DNA of 64,000 nucleotides from Marinobacter sp. HL-58. GTDB lineage: Bacteria; Pseudomonadota; Gammaproteobacteria; Pseudomonadales; Oleiphilaceae. The notes under the pieces were generated by a model. That model had not been told where the DNA came from, ran no database searches, and worked only from the letters and a program-made list of their open reading frames with translations. Shown here in pieces: positions 15,962 through 25,580 of this stretch. How positions within the stretch are numbered: the stretch's first letter is position 1; each line of letters opens with the position of its first letter. The stretch lies in NCBI RefSeq assembly GCF_001314605.1, contig NZ_LIHP01000016.1, positions 248,001 to 312,000 on the forward strand, given 5' to 3'. A program made the position numbers and the translations under genes.

Positions 15962-18532
15962 ATGGCACAGCTACCGAAACGTGCAAAAGTCGTGATCATT
16001 GGCCAGGGCGGTATTGTCGGGTCCTCGGTAGCCCACCACCTGATCGAACTGGGCTGGGATGACATCGTCGGGCTGGAGAAATCCGCCATTCCGTCGGATA
16101 TCAGTTCCACCTCCCACGCCTCGGATTTCTGCTTCACCACTTCCCACGACAAGCTCAACATCTACACCACGAAATACAGCCAGGCCTTCTACGAAAAGCG
16201 CGGAAACTATGTGAAATGCGGCGGCATGGAAGTGGCGCGCATTGATGACGACGAACGCATGGACGAACTTCGCCGCAAGGTAGGCTCGGGAAAGGCCTTT
16301 GGCACCAATGTCAGCATGATCTCGCCAAAGCAGGCGAAGGAACTCTTCCCCCTGGTGGATGAAAGCCGGATACAGGGCGCCATGTGGGACCCGGATGCCG
16401 GGCTGGTGGTGCCGCGGTCGCAGAAGGTGGCGGGTGACCTGGTGGAGGAAGCCGTGGCGACCGGCAAGCTGCAGGCCTTTGCCTACACACCCGCTACCCG
16501 TATCGATGTCCGGGACGGCCAGGTGCGGGGTGTTGCAACCCACAAAGGTTATATTGAAACCGACTACGTGGTGCTCTCCATGGGCATCTGGGGGCCACTG
16601 ATGGCGAAAACCGCCAATACGCCGCTGCCACTGATGCCCCTGGAGCATCCCCTGCTGTTCTTCGGCCCCTATGAGGAGCTGACTGGCACCGGCAAGCAGA
16701 TTGTCTACCCCCTGTTCCGTGACCAGGGTAACTCCGCCTATGTGCGGGATACCGGCGACCCGACGACCACGGAGGGTGGCCGCATCGAGTGGGGTTATTA
16801 CGAGGCCGAAAACCCCAGGCTGGTCTACCCCGGCGCCATTGCCGAACCCGAGGACGCGCGGATGTCACCGTCCATGCGGGACCTGTCGCTGGATCAGGTC
16901 ATGAATGCCTACGAAAAGGCTATTGAAATGACCCCGATCCTGGGGGAGCTGGGCTGGGAGGAAAAACACTCCTTCAACGGCCTGCTGTCGGTCACACCCG
17001 ATGGCGGCTCCCTGATGGGGGAATCCCCGGAAGTACGCAACCTCTGGTTCTGCGAAGCGGTCTGGGTCAAGGATGGCCCCGGCGCGGGCAAGGTACTGGC
17101 GGACTGGATGACCCACGGGTCCCCGGAGATGGACCCCCACAGTATTGATATCGCCCGTCACTACCCCCTGCAGAAAACCCCGGATTATGTCTATAACCGC
17201 TGCTACGAGACCGCCAAGAAGATCTACACCCCGGCGGTTCACCCCCGGGAACCCTACCTGACCGGTCGCAAGATGCGCACCAGCCCGTTTTACCTGCGTG
17301 AGGTGGAGCTGGGAGCCTACTTCATGGAAGCCGCCGGCTGGGAGCGCGCCCACGGCTATGCCGCCAACGAATCCACCCTGCTGGCAAAATACCGCGACCG
17401 CATACCAGTGCGGGAACACGAGTGGGACGCCCGGCATTTCTGGGAGGTGTCCAACGCCGAGCAACTGGAGATGAGCGAATCCGTGGGCATGATAAACCTC
17501 TCCCACTTCGCCATTTTCGACATCTCGGGCGACGACGCCGAAGCACTGCTGGAATACCTGTCGGTTGCCAGGGTCGGCGGCACCACACCCCATGGCAAGG
17601 GCGTTTACACCCATTTCCTGGACAGCCGCGGGGGTGTCCGCTCAGACCTGACCATCATCCGGCGTGGCGAAAAGGACTACCGGGTGGTCTGCGGCGGCGA
17701 CACCGGCCACCGGGACTACTGCTGGATCACCCGCATCGCCCGCGAGAAAGGCCTGGACAACATACAGCTCCGGGACCGTACCGATGAGCTGGCTACCCTG
17801 GGACTGTGGGGGCCGAAAGCCCGGGAAACCCTGGCGCGGTTTGTCACCAACCCTGACGAGCTGTCCCATGAAAACTTTCCCTTTGCCACCGCCCGGGAGC
17901 TGAATGTCCAGGGCGTGCCGGTCTGGGCCTTCCGGATCTCCTACGTGGGCGAACAGGGCTGGGAGCTTTACTTCCCGTTCAGTTACGGCCTGCGGCTCTG
18001 GGATCTGCTGTACGACGCCGGCGTCACCCCGGTGGGTATCGAAACCTACGCCAACACCCGGCGCCTTGAAAAAAGCCTGCGGCTACAGAACGTGGACCTG
18101 GAAACCGAATACAACCTCTACGAAGCCGGGCTGCAGCGCCCCAAGGTCAAGGAAGCCGATTTCCATGGCAAGGCCGCCTATCTGGAGCAGCGCAGCCGGC
18201 CAGAGCAGGCAGCCTACCTGTGCACGATGACCATGACAGACCACCGGGATGCCAACGGGGTACTTCGCTATCCCGTCGGCCAGTGGCCCATCCTGGACCC
18301 ACAGACCGGAGAAGTGCTGGTGGACAGCCATGGCCGGCGTTCCTACAACACCAGCACAGCCTGGGGGCCATCGGTCGGCAAGATTATCCTTCTGGGTTAC
18401 ATCCCCGTGGAGTACGCCCAGGAAGGGCGGGAACTGACCCTGGAATATTTCCAGGAGCATTATCCGATTCGCATCGAGGCCGTGGGTTACCGGGCGCTAT
18501 TCGATTCCGACAATGAGAGAGTCAAGTCCTGA
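15962..18532 (+). CDS. DMGDH-like FAD oxidoreductase with GcvT domain
   Basis: An 856-residue protein. The N-terminal Rossmann fold GQGGIVGSSV starts at about residue 14, followed by a DAO domain with the His motif TSHASDF, corresponding to the covalent-FAD His of dimethylglycine dehydrogenase. A linker/FAO_M region follows, then a GcvT-type aminomethyltransferase domain (about residues 430-840) that binds tetrahydrofolate. Family members oxidise N-methyl groups of dimethylglycine or sarcosine and hand formaldehyde to THF as methylene-THF. The RBS AAAGGGGG supports the start. It belongs with the serine dehydratase and folate genes downstream. The exact N-methyl substrate is inferred, not shown. 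Confidence 0.85.
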   Translation: MAQLPKRAKVVIIGQGGIVGSSVAHHLIELGWDDIVGLEKSAIPSDISSTSHASDFCFTTSHDKLNIYTTKYSQAFYEKRGNYVKCGGMEVARIDDDERMDELRRKVGSGKAFGTNVSMISPKQAKELFPLVDESRIQGAMWDPDAGLVVPRSQKVAGDLVEEAVATGKLQAFAYTPATRIDVRDGQVRGVATHKGYIETDYVVLSMGIWGPLMAKTANTPLPLMPLEHPLLFFGPYEELTGTGKQIVYPLFRDQGNSAYVRDTGDPTTTEGGRIEWGYYEAENPRLVYPGAIAEPEDARMSPSMRDLSLDQVMNAYEKAIEMTPILGELGWEEKHSFNGLLSVTPDGGSLMGESPEVRNLWFCEAVWVKDGPGAGKVLADWMTHGSPEMDPHSIDIARHYPLQKTPDYVYNRCYETAKKIYTPAVHPREPYLTGRKMRTSPFYLREVELGAYFMEAAGWERAHGYAANESTLLAKYRDRIPVREHEWDARHFWEVSNAEQLEMSESVGMINLSHFAIFDISGDDAEALLEYLSVARVGGTTPHGKGVYTHFLDSRGGVRSDLTIIRRGEKDYRVVCGGDTGHRDYCWITRIAREKGLDNIQLRDRTDELATLGLWGPKARETLARFVTNPDELSHENFPFATARELNVQGVPVWAFRISYVGEQGWELYFPFSYGLRLWDLLYDAGVTPVGIETYANTRRLEKSLRLQNVDLETEYNLYEAGLQRPKVKEADFHGKAAYLEQRSRPEQAAYLCTMTMTDHRDANGVLRYPVGQWPILDPQTGEVLVDSHGRRSYNTSTAWGPSVGKIILLGYIPVEYAQEGRELTLEYFQEHYPIRIEAVGYRALFDSDNERVKS

Positions 18533-18545
18533 TGGGCTCAGGCGG

Positions 18546-19928
18546 TCAGCATTCGATGATGTTGACAGCAAGCCCTCCCCTTGCGGTTTCCTTGTACTTG
18601 TCCAGCATGTCACGGCCGGTTTCACGCATGGTGTATAGCACCTTGTCCAGGGAGACGTAATGCTTGCCGTCACCACGCAGCGCCATGACCGCGGCGTCGA
18701 TAGCCTTCACCGAGGCCATGGCGTTGCGCTCTATACAGGGAATCTGTACCAGCCCCCCGATAGGATCACAGGTCATGCCCAGGTGATGCTCCATGCCGAT
18801 TTCAGCGGCATTCTCGACCTGTTCCGGCGAGCCGCCGGTGGCAGCGGCAAGACCGGCCGCCGCCATGGCACAGGCTGAACCGACTTCGCCCTGGCACCCG
18901 ACTTCAGCTCCGGAGATGGACGCATTTTCCTTGAACAGCACGCCTATCGCCCCGGCGGTCAGCATAAAACGCTCGATGCCGTCTTCATCCGCCTGGGGGC
19001 AGAACTCCCGGTAATAATGAAGCACGGCCGGGATAATACCCGCAGCGCCATTGGTGGGAGCGGTTACAATCCGCCCCCCGGCCGCGTTTTCCTCGTTAAC
19101 GGCCAGGGCATAGAGATTGACCCAGTCCAGCGCACTCAGTGACGGTGAGATCAGATCCACCCGCTGTTTATCCATCAGCGACCGATACAGGGAGGCGGCC
19201 CGTCGCCGGACCTTGAGGCCACCGGGCAACACCCCTTCGTGGCGAATGCCGTTCTGTACGCATTCCCGCATGACCCGCCAGAGTTCCAGAATGCCACTGC
19301 GGATCTCATCCGGCGTGCGCCAAGCCTGCTCGTTGGCATGCATGATATCGGCGATGGTCAGCTCATGTTCCCGGCAAAGGGCCAACAGAGCCCGGGCGCT
19401 GCTGAACGGGTATGGCTGTGGACTGTCATCCTCACGGATGATCGGTGTGCCTGCGGTGGTTCCATCCATCACGAAGCCGCCACCCACCGAGTAGTAGGTT
19501 TTCTTGAGCAGGCACTGTCCCTCCCCGTCGAACGCCTGACAGACCATGCCGTTGGGGTGTTCCGGCAGGGATTTCCGGCGGTAATTGACAAGGTCGCGGG
19601 ATTCCCGGAAAGGAACCGGGTGCATTCCGGCCAGTAACAGCGTGCCCCTGCTTCTGATGCGCTCCAGGTGCGCCGGCATTGCCTCCGGATCAATTCTGGC
19701 GGCCTCCGCCCCTTCCAACCCCATCATCACGGCCGGGCCACTGCCATGGCCCTTGCCAGTGGCACCGAGAGAGCCGTAAAGAGAAACCTTGAGCCGCGTC
19801 ACCGATACCAGCAACCGTTCTGTTTCGAGAGAGCCTGCGAACCGCCGTGCCGCCACCATCGGGCCCACGGTATGGGAGCTGGAAGGGCCAATGCCAACCT
19901 TGAACAGCTCAAACAGACTGATCGCCAT
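18546..19928 (-). CDS. sdaA: L-serine ammonia-lyase (iron-sulfur, SdaA/SdaB type)
   Basis: A 460-residue single-chain L-serine dehydratase from the ATG at 19928 (GGAG upstream); the longer frame adds 29 residues with no RBS. It has [16 protein letters not shown] at the N-terminus. The cysteines expected to hold the 4Fe-4S cluster occur in [18 protein letters not shown] and PCIERNA. It makes pyruvate and ammonia from serine. Serine dehydratase paralogues sit in glycine betaine/sarcosine loci of pseudomonads, where glycine plus methylene-THF gives serine. This fits the one-carbon genes here. Confidence 0.94.
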   Translation of the reverse strand: MAISLFELFKVGIGPSSSHTVGPMVAARRFAGSLETERLLVSVTRLKVSLYGSLGATGKGHGSGPAVMMGLEGAEAARIDPEAMPAHLERIRSRGTLLLAGMHPVPFRESRDLVNYRRKSLPEHPNGMVCQAFDGEGQCLLKKTYYSVGGGFVMDGTTAGTPIIREDDSPQPYPFSSARALLALCREHELTIADIMHANEQAWRTPDEIRSGILELWRVMRECVQNGIRHEGVLPGGLKVRRRAASLYRSLMDKQRVDLISPSLSALDWVNLYALAVNEENAAGGRIVTAPTNGAAGIIPAVLHYYREFCPQADEDGIERFMLTAGAIGVLFKENASISGAEVGCQGEVGSACAMAAAGLAAATGGSPEQVENAAEIGMEHHLGMTCDPIGGLVQIPCIERNAMASVKAIDAAVMALRGDGKHYVSLDKVLYTMRETGRDMLDKYKETARGGLAVNIIEC

Positions 19929-20249
19929 TTTGCATACTCCTGCGCTGTCTCCAGCCGGTGGATCTGCCTCCACACTAACCCCACCGCTGCCCGAACGCGT
20001 GCTTGCCGGCGACACGGGAACGATGATTTACGACAGGCCGGGACGTCGCGTAAGGACCATCCTGAAACACAGGATGTCGCACGTGGACCATTGGCCGACC
20101 CACCAACGCCTTAGAATGAAGCACACAATGGAACTGATCACTTATTGCACTATCAAAGTGCAACAGCTAGTGTTCATGTTGCAGTAGTCAATATGCATCA
20201 TTTATGCGCGGCTACCGCAACAGGCCCGGGCGGGGCAAGGGGGTTAATC
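19929..20249. other. 321-bp divergent intergenic region between sdaA and the GlxA-type regulator
   Basis: No ORF is convincing here. The region must hold promoters for both flanking genes. The one structured element is the palindrome at 20145-20163, listed separately. The last 15 bases before the regulator ATG carry AAGGGGG. Confidence 0.5.
20145..20163. promoter_or_regulatory. NtrC-like palindrome TTGCACT-N5-AGTGCAA
   Basis: A perfect 7-bp inverted repeat with a 5-base spacer. It matches the NtrC-type enhancer pattern TGCAC-N7-GTGCA in sequence and spacing. It lies 87 bases upstream of the regulator ATG. It may alternatively be an operator for the regulator itself. No convincing sigma-54 -24/-12 element was found next to it. 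Confidence 0.5.
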
Positions 20250-21362
20250 ATGGCCACTGATACAGGCCTGCACACAGACAGGCCCGCTCAAAATCCCTAT
20301 CGGGTCGGCTTTCTGCTGATCGAAAATTTCACACTGATTGCGCTTGCCACTGCGGTTGAACCCCTTCGGGTGGCAAACCAGCTGGCTGGCACGGAACTCT
20401 ATTCCTGGAAACTCCTCACCGCGACGGGCGAGTATGCCCGCGCCAGTGACGGCATTACTATGGTCCCTGACGCCTCCATTCAGGAGGAACACACCTTTGA
20501 CCTGGTGATTGTGGTAGCCGGCATCGATGTCACCCGAAGTTTTTCCCGCAGCGAAGTCAACTGGCTGAAACAGATGGCCCGACGGCATGTCCTGCTGGGG
20601 GCGGTCTGCACCGGGCCCTATGTACTGGCCAGTGCCGGCTTGCTGGATGGCCACTCCTGCAGTGCCCACTGGGAATGCCTGGAAGCCATGCAGGAAGGCT
20701 TCCCCCGCGTGCAGACCAACAACCGTCTGTTCACCCTGGAACGGGAACGCATGACCTGCACCGGTGGTACCGTACCCATGCATATGATGCTCAGCTTTCT
20801 GGCGCGGCGCCACGGCCAGGAACTCAGTAATGCCGTGTCCCACATGTTTGTCTGCGACCGGGTGCGGGAAGAAAGCGAACAGCAGCCCATGCCCATGCAT
20901 CCGAGGCTGGCCTGTGCCCAACCCAAGCTGGCGGAAGCCGCCCAGCTGATGGAGGCCAATATCGAGGAGCCGATCGAGCTCCGGGAACTGGCAACACTGG
21001 CTGGAATATCCCGGCGGCAGCTGGAACGGCTGTTTCTGAAGCACATGGGGTGCACACCTTCGCGATACTACCTGCGTGTGCGCCTGAACCGGGCACGCCG
21101 TCTGCTCAAGCAGACTTCCTGTTCAATCGTGGAGATAGCCTCCATGTGTGGTTTCGTCTCCGCCACACACTTCAGCCGCTGCTACCGTAAAACCATGGGC
21201 AAGGCCCCGAAGTACGAGCGCGTGGAAGTCGGCGGCCCCGGGACGGGAAGCGATCTGGTAACCGATACCATGGCTTCTCTCGCATCCTCGTCCTTACAGG
21301 CATTGCGCCGCGCCCGTACCGAGCCGACCTACGGCATCTTCGAGGACACCCATTCAGGTTAA
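20250..21362 (+). CDS. GlxA/GbdR-type AraC-family transcriptional regulator
   Basis: A 370-residue regulator from the ATG at 20250 (AAGGGGG RBS). It has an N-terminal DJ-1/PfpI-like sensor domain (about residues 20-190) and a C-terminal AraC double HTH (about residues 235-335, ending [16 protein letters not shown]). Length and layout match GbdR, the glycine betaine/dimethylglycine-responsive activator of pseudomonads. Its location among DMGDH-like, sdaA, fhs and metF supports the same role. The tail overlaps the convergent fhs by 9 bases. Binding ligand is inferred only. Confidence 0.85.
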   Translation: MATDTGLHTDRPAQNPYRVGFLLIENFTLIALATAVEPLRVANQLAGTELYSWKLLTATGEYARASDGITMVPDASIQEEHTFDLVIVVAGIDVTRSFSRSEVNWLKQMARRHVLLGAVCTGPYVLASAGLLDGHSCSAHWECLEAMQEGFPRVQTNNRLFTLERERMTCTGGTVPMHMMLSFLARRHGQELSNAVSHMFVCDRVREESEQQPMPMHPRLACAQPKLAEAAQLMEANIEEPIELRELATLAGISRRQLERLFLKHMGCTPSRYYLRVRLNRARRLLKQTSCSIVEIASMCGFVSATHFSRCYRKTMGKAPKYERVEVGGPGTGSDLVTDTMASLASSSLQALRRARTEPTYGIFEDTHSG

Positions 21363-23090
21363 TCCCACCACCAGTCCATTGTCATCCAGGGCAATGTCCA
21401 GTGCTGCAGGGCGCCGCGGCAGCCCCGGCATGGTCATGATATCGCCGCATACGGCTACCACAAATCCGGCTCCCGCCGCGAGGCGCACTTCCCTCACTGG
21501 CAACGTATGGCCGGACGGGGCCCCTTTCAGTGAGGAGTCCGCCGAGAAGCTGTACTGGGTCTTGGCGATACAGACCGGCAGATGGCCAAAGCCCAGTTTC
21601 TCGTATTCCTCCAGCTGTTTACGGGCGGCTGTTGTGAACTCCACGCCTCCGGCATGGTAGATACGGGTGGCAATGGTGCGGATCTTGTCTGCCAGCGGCA
21701 GACTGTCCTCGTAGAGGAACCGGATCTCCGGCTTGCCCTCATCCATCTGGTCAAGCACGGCCTGGGCCAGCTCCGTGGCACCCTCGCCCCCGTTTGCCCA
21801 GTGATCAGCGGGCACCGCCCGCACACCCAGCTCTTCACTGATGGACTGGACCAGTGCCAGCTCCTCCTCGGTGTCGTCCGGGAACCGGTTGATGCATACC
21901 ACCGGGGTCAGCCCGAACTGCTTGAGATTGCAGATGTGTCTTTCGAGGTTGGCGGCACCGGCACGCAATGCGGCCAGATCAGGAATACCCAGCTGACTGC
22001 GGGGGACACCGCCCTGCATCTTGAGAGCCCGGATGGTGCAGACAACCACCGCGGCGTCCGGACGCAGGCCGGTGTGCCGGCACTTGATGTCGATGAACTT
22101 TTCCGCGCCCAGGTCGGCACCAAAGCCGGCCTCCGTAATCACAACATCATTGAGGGCAAGAGCGGCGCGGGTGGCGGTCACGGAATTACAACCGTGAGCG
22201 ATATTGGCAAACGGCCCTCCATGAATAAATACCGGATTATGCTCCAGGCTCTGTACCAGGTTGGGTTGCAGCGCTTCTTTCAATAATACGGTCAACGAAC
22301 CTTCCACGCCCAGATCCCGAACGGTGACCGGCGTCATATCAGAGCGTCTGCCGACGATGATATTGCCCAGGCGCTGCTTCAGGTCTGCACGACCGTCGGC
22401 CAGGCACAGGATGGCCATGATTTCCGAGGACACGGTAATGTCGAAACCGGTTTCCCGGGGCACACCGTGGGCGGCGCCGCCGAGGCCCGAAACCATATTG
22501 CGCAGGGAACGGTCGGTTATATCCAGAACCCGCCGCCAACTGACATAACGGGTGTCCAGGCCGGCCTCGTTACCCCAGTGGATGTGATTATCGATCAGCG
22601 ATGCCAGCAGGTTGTGAGCCGTGGTGATGGCATGGAAGTCACCATTGAAATGCAGGTTGATATCTTCCATGGGGATGACCTGGGCACGGCCACCACCGGC
22701 GGCACCGCCCTTCATGCCGAAACACGGCCCCAGAGACGGCTCCCGCAGGCACACGGACGAACGCACACCGAGACGGTTGAGGCCATCGTTAAGCCCCACG
22801 CTGGTGGTGGTTTTACCTTCTCCGGCCGGGGTTGGGGTGATTGCTGTCACCAGCACCAGTTTGCCCCGGGGGGCGCTTGCAGAAGTGTCCACGTAGGACA
22901 TGTCCAGTTTGGCCTTGTAGTGACCGAAGGGCACCAGGCTCTCGGCCGGCAGGCCGAATCGCTGCTGCGCCAGCAACAGAATGGACAGTGGCTGAACCGA
23001 CCGGGCAATCTCGATATCCGGCGTTCCCGGTGGCAGCCAGTTGCCGGACATTGGCGTTACGGATTGCGATTCACTATAGCGAAGACTCAT
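21354..23090 (-). CDS. fhs: Formate-tetrahydrofolate ligase
   Basis: A 578-residue enzyme from the ATG at 23090 (GGGG RBS); the longer frame to 23165 is inside metF. The P-loop-like PAGEGKTTT is at residues 88-96, and family blocks VWATVRALK-like ([13 protein letters not shown]), [10 protein letters not shown] and [13 protein letters not shown] are intact. It joins formate and THF with ATP. Run in reverse, it recovers ATP from formyl-THF. The metF stop lies inside its 5' end (17-base overlap), so the two are translationally coupled in an fhs-metF-demethylase-permease series. Confidence 0.93.
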   Translation of the reverse strand: MSLRYSESQSVTPMSGNWLPPGTPDIEIARSVQPLSILLLAQQRFGLPAESLVPFGHYKAKLDMSYVDTSASAPRGKLVLVTAITPTPAGEGKTTTSVGLNDGLNRLGVRSSVCLREPSLGPCFGMKGGAAGGGRAQVIPMEDINLHFNGDFHAITTAHNLLASLIDNHIHWGNEAGLDTRYVSWRRVLDITDRSLRNMVSGLGGAAHGVPRETGFDITVSSEIMAILCLADGRADLKQRLGNIIVGRRSDMTPVTVRDLGVEGSLTVLLKEALQPNLVQSLEHNPVFIHGGPFANIAHGCNSVTATRAALALNDVVITEAGFGADLGAEKFIDIKCRHTGLRPDAAVVVCTIRALKMQGGVPRSQLGIPDLAALRAGAANLERHICNLKQFGLTPVVCINRFPDDTEEELALVQSISEELGVRAVPADHWANGGEGATELAQAVLDQMDEGKPEIRFLYEDSLPLADKIRTIATRIYHAGGVEFTTAARKQLEEYEKLGFGHLPVCIAKTQYSFSADSSLKGAPSGHTLPVREVRLAAGAGFVVAVCGDIMTMPGLPRRPAALDIALDDNGLVVGLT

Positions 23091-24000
23091 GGCATTGCCC
23101 CTTCTGGTCCTCAATGGACCCGCTGTGTTCCTGAATCCATTGCGCGGACTTGCGCAGCCCGCCAAACGGGAAGAGATGAATACCCCGCAACAGGGTTTCC
23201 GGGTTGTCCAGACAGTACCGGACGAGCGCCTGCAACATGCCCTCCGGAGTCCAGGCCCGCAGCATCCTGGCGCTTCCTGGCCGGCGCAGCATCAGGCGTG
23301 CGGAGGCGCCCACCCCACACTGGGCAGCGTAGGCGATCAGGGTTTTCACCCGTGTCGGCCCGGCCATACCAATGTAAACAGGCACTTCTTCCAGAACGTC
23401 ACCAAGGCTCTGCAGCCAATCCGTCACCACATTGGCGTCGAAGGTAAACTGGGTCACCACCCACAATCGTGTCGACGTTGTGCGGGCGTATTCCCGTTTG
23501 ATTCCCAGGGCCTGGTGCAGGGTGGCCCGATCGGCCATGGGGTGTCCGTCCGGATGGGCGGCGACACCAATACCGTGGAACCGGAACTGGGCCAGAAGGC
23601 CGGACTCCAGCACCGCCAGGGTGTCGGGGAAAGGGCCGGCAACCGCATCGCTGTCGCCGGCGATCAGCAACAACCGGTCAACGCCGCTGTCATCCAGTTG
23701 TGAAAGCCAGTCCCGGAGTTGCCCCCGGCTTTCCGCCATACGGGCCGGGACATGGGGTACCGGCTGCATCCCGATTTCCAGGAGACGACGACACGCTTCC
23801 AGTGTTTCACTGAACTGGCCCTTTGGCAGGAACGGCACATAAACGCAGGTGCCGCCAGGCAACAGATCGGGCAAATCGTCCGTTGTCATTACCTGCCGCG
23901 GCGTCGCTTCCAGGGAGGCGGAGCGTACGAGGGCGTGAAGCTTTGCCGCGGTCTCCTTGTCGTGGGGACTGTACGCCTGTTTCTCTCTCACCAGTTTCAT
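23074..24000 (-). CDS. Divergent methylenetetrahydrofolate reductase (MetF-like)
   Basis: A 308-residue TIM-barrel MTHFR-family protein. Core signatures are recognisable ([11 protein letters not shown] in place of [14 protein letters not shown] in place of ILALRGD, and QFTFDANVV matching the flavin/pyridine region). The N-terminal SFEFFPPK block of housekeeping MetF is missing or changed. It is therefore probably a dedicated catabolic MetF that oxidises 5-methyl-THF to methylene-THF, as for the metF genes beside LigM- and DmdA-type demethylases. It overlaps fhs by 17 bases and follows the demethylase gene by 86 bases. Confidence 0.82.
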   Translation of the reverse strand: MKLVREKQAYSPHDKETAAKLHALVRSASLEATPRQVMTTDDLPDLLPGGTCVYVPFLPKGQFSETLEACRRLLEIGMQPVPHVPARMAESRGQLRDWLSQLDDSGVDRLLLIAGDSDAVAGPFPDTLAVLESGLLAQFRFHGIGVAAHPDGHPMADRATLHQALGIKREYARTTSTRLWVVTQFTFDANVVTDWLQSLGDVLEEVPVYIGMAGPTRVKTLIAYAAQCGVGASARLMLRRPGSARMLRAWTPEGMLQALVRYCLDNPETLLRGIHLFPFGGLRKSAQWIQEHSGSIEDQKGQCHESSL

Positions 24001-24086
24001 AAACCAAGCCCCCGCTTACTACCCGTGTAATCCGTGATCATCAGGCAGGCGGCGGACGGTCATTGCCGCCCGCCCTGCCGGCTTTG

Positions 24087-25448
24087 CTAGTCGGCGAAGT
24101 CGATCCCCTTCGCCCGGGCACGCTCCCGTGCGTTGGGATTGACCGACGGCCGGAAGGGAACCTCCACAACTTCCGCCTCCACAGCCGTGGTGCCGTCCGG
24201 GGCGGCGTATTCCACTGGCAGGTGAACCGTCAGACGGGTACCGATACTGCGCAAATCGTATGGCACATAAGCAAGCGCGATATTGGTTTCCAGCTCCGGG
24301 GAATACCAGGGGGATGTCACATAGCCTTCAGGCTCGCCGCCATCCGGGCCGCTGATCAGCCAGAAGTCATTGGCGTAGTCGGTTACTTCACCGCCACCGA
24401 AACGGATACCCACCATGATGTGACTGAACGGGGGCCGGCCGGCATCAATCTGTTCGCGGGCCTTTTCAAGCGCCTGCTTACCGATGTAATCCGCCTCTTT
24501 GTTACGTGGCACCTGGTAAGCCAGGGCACACTGGAACGGCAGGGTTTCCTGGTCCACGTCCTGGCCCCAGGAAAGAATACCCGCGGCAATGCGGCGATGG
24601 TGCGCAGGGGCAATCACCTTCAGGTTGTGGGGTTCTCCCGCCGCAAGCACCGTGTACCAGAGGTCCTCGGCGTATTTCGTGGCATCCTTGAGGTAGATCT
24701 CGTAGCCCTTTTCACCGGTAAACCCGGTCTGGGAAACAATGACATCGTGACCGGCGACCTGGCCTTCCATGAGTCCGTAATAGGGAATGTCCCTCACACA
24801 CTCGCCAAACAGATCGGCCATGAGTGCTTCGGATTTCGGACCCTGGATCTGCACCGGTGCCACATCAATCTCTGCAATGCTGACGTTGAAGCCCATGCCG
24901 ATATTGACGCCCCTCAGCCACATTTCCAGATCGCTGTCGGAAAGCGAGAACCAGAATTCATCCTCCGCAACCCGCAACAACACCGGGTCATTGAGAATGC
25001 CGCCTTCTTCGTTACACAGAATGACGTACTTGCCCCGCATGGGTTTGATCCTGGTGGCGTCCCGGGTGATCACATAGTTCACGAAACGCTCGGCATCCGG
25101 GCCCTTCACCTGAATCTGGCGCTCGACGGCCACATTCCACATGGTGACATCATGGATCAGCGACTCGTACTCCACCATGGCGCCGCCGTCCTCCGGCCGG
25201 ACATAACCCCGGGGGTGGTACATACGATTGTATACGGAGGCCCGCCAGCAGCCGGCTTCGTAGGACAGGTGCCAGTATGGCGACTTGCGCACCCTCGTGG
25301 AGATCAGCATCTCCACTGGTGTGGGGCCGGACTGGCGCAGATTGATGGGAACGCGTCGATCAGTCTGATCGACGCTGTCGGGCTGGCGTGCTGCGCCTGC
25401 CCGCTGGTGTGGGTAATCCTGAAGTACTTGCTCGAATTTAACGGCCAT
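24087..25448 (-). CDS. DmdA/GcvT-family THF-dependent demethylase
   Basis: A 453-residue GcvT-fold protein. Its central part closely resembles DmdA-type proteins (MWNVAVERQIQVKGPDAERF, GGILNDPV, SDSDLEMW, VQGPKSE, then GxEGYEIY-like TGEKGYEIYL). It is about 80 residues longer than DMSP demethylase, with an extra N-terminus and a C-terminal barrel. Such enzymes move an S-, O- or N-methyl group to THF, making 5-methyl-THF. With the neighbouring metF and fhs this is the demethylase step of a one-carbon pathway. DMSP, methoxy compounds or an N-methyl substrate are all possible. GGGGAG precedes the ATG. Confidence 0.83.
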   Translation of the reverse strand: MAVKFEQVLQDYPHQRAGAARQPDSVDQTDRRVPINLRQSGPTPVEMLISTRVRKSPYWHLSYEAGCWRASVYNRMYHPRGYVRPEDGGAMVEYESLIHDVTMWNVAVERQIQVKGPDAERFVNYVITRDATRIKPMRGKYVILCNEEGGILNDPVLLRVAEDEFWFSLSDSDLEMWLRGVNIGMGFNVSIAEIDVAPVQIQGPKSEALMADLFGECVRDIPYYGLMEGQVAGHDVIVSQTGFTGEKGYEIYLKDATKYAEDLWYTVLAAGEPHNLKVIAPAHHRRIAAGILSWGQDVDQETLPFQCALAYQVPRNKEADYIGKQALEKAREQIDAGRPPFSHIMVGIRFGGGEVTDYANDFWLISGPDGGEPEGYVTSPWYSPELETNIALAYVPYDLRSIGTRLTVHLPVEYAAPDGTTAVEAEVVEVPFRPSVNPNARERARAKGIDFAD

Positions 25449-25536
25449 TGCTATCTCCCCCTTAGCGGGTTGTCGATAGCTCTAATGTGACCCTGTTCGC
25501 GTTTATCGGGTTGAACCAATACGACACTGGCGCAAC

Positions 25537-25571
25537 CAAAAACGTCAGAGGGATGGTGAAAGCCATCCCTC
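25537..25571 (-). terminator. Rho-independent terminator after the permease gene
   Basis: On the minus strand a perfect 9-bp stem GAGGGATGG/CCATCCCTC with a 6-base loop is followed within a few bases by a run of five T. It lies between the permease stop and the demethylase start, so the demethylase-metF-fhs genes probably have their own promoter or are read through. Confidence 0.6.
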
Positions 25572-25580
25572 GTCAGCGTG

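Noticed and set aside
24063-25490. 475-residue plus-strand frame opposite the demethylase
   Set aside because: It is antisense to a clear GcvT-family gene and has no recognisable domain; it results from high GC codon bias.
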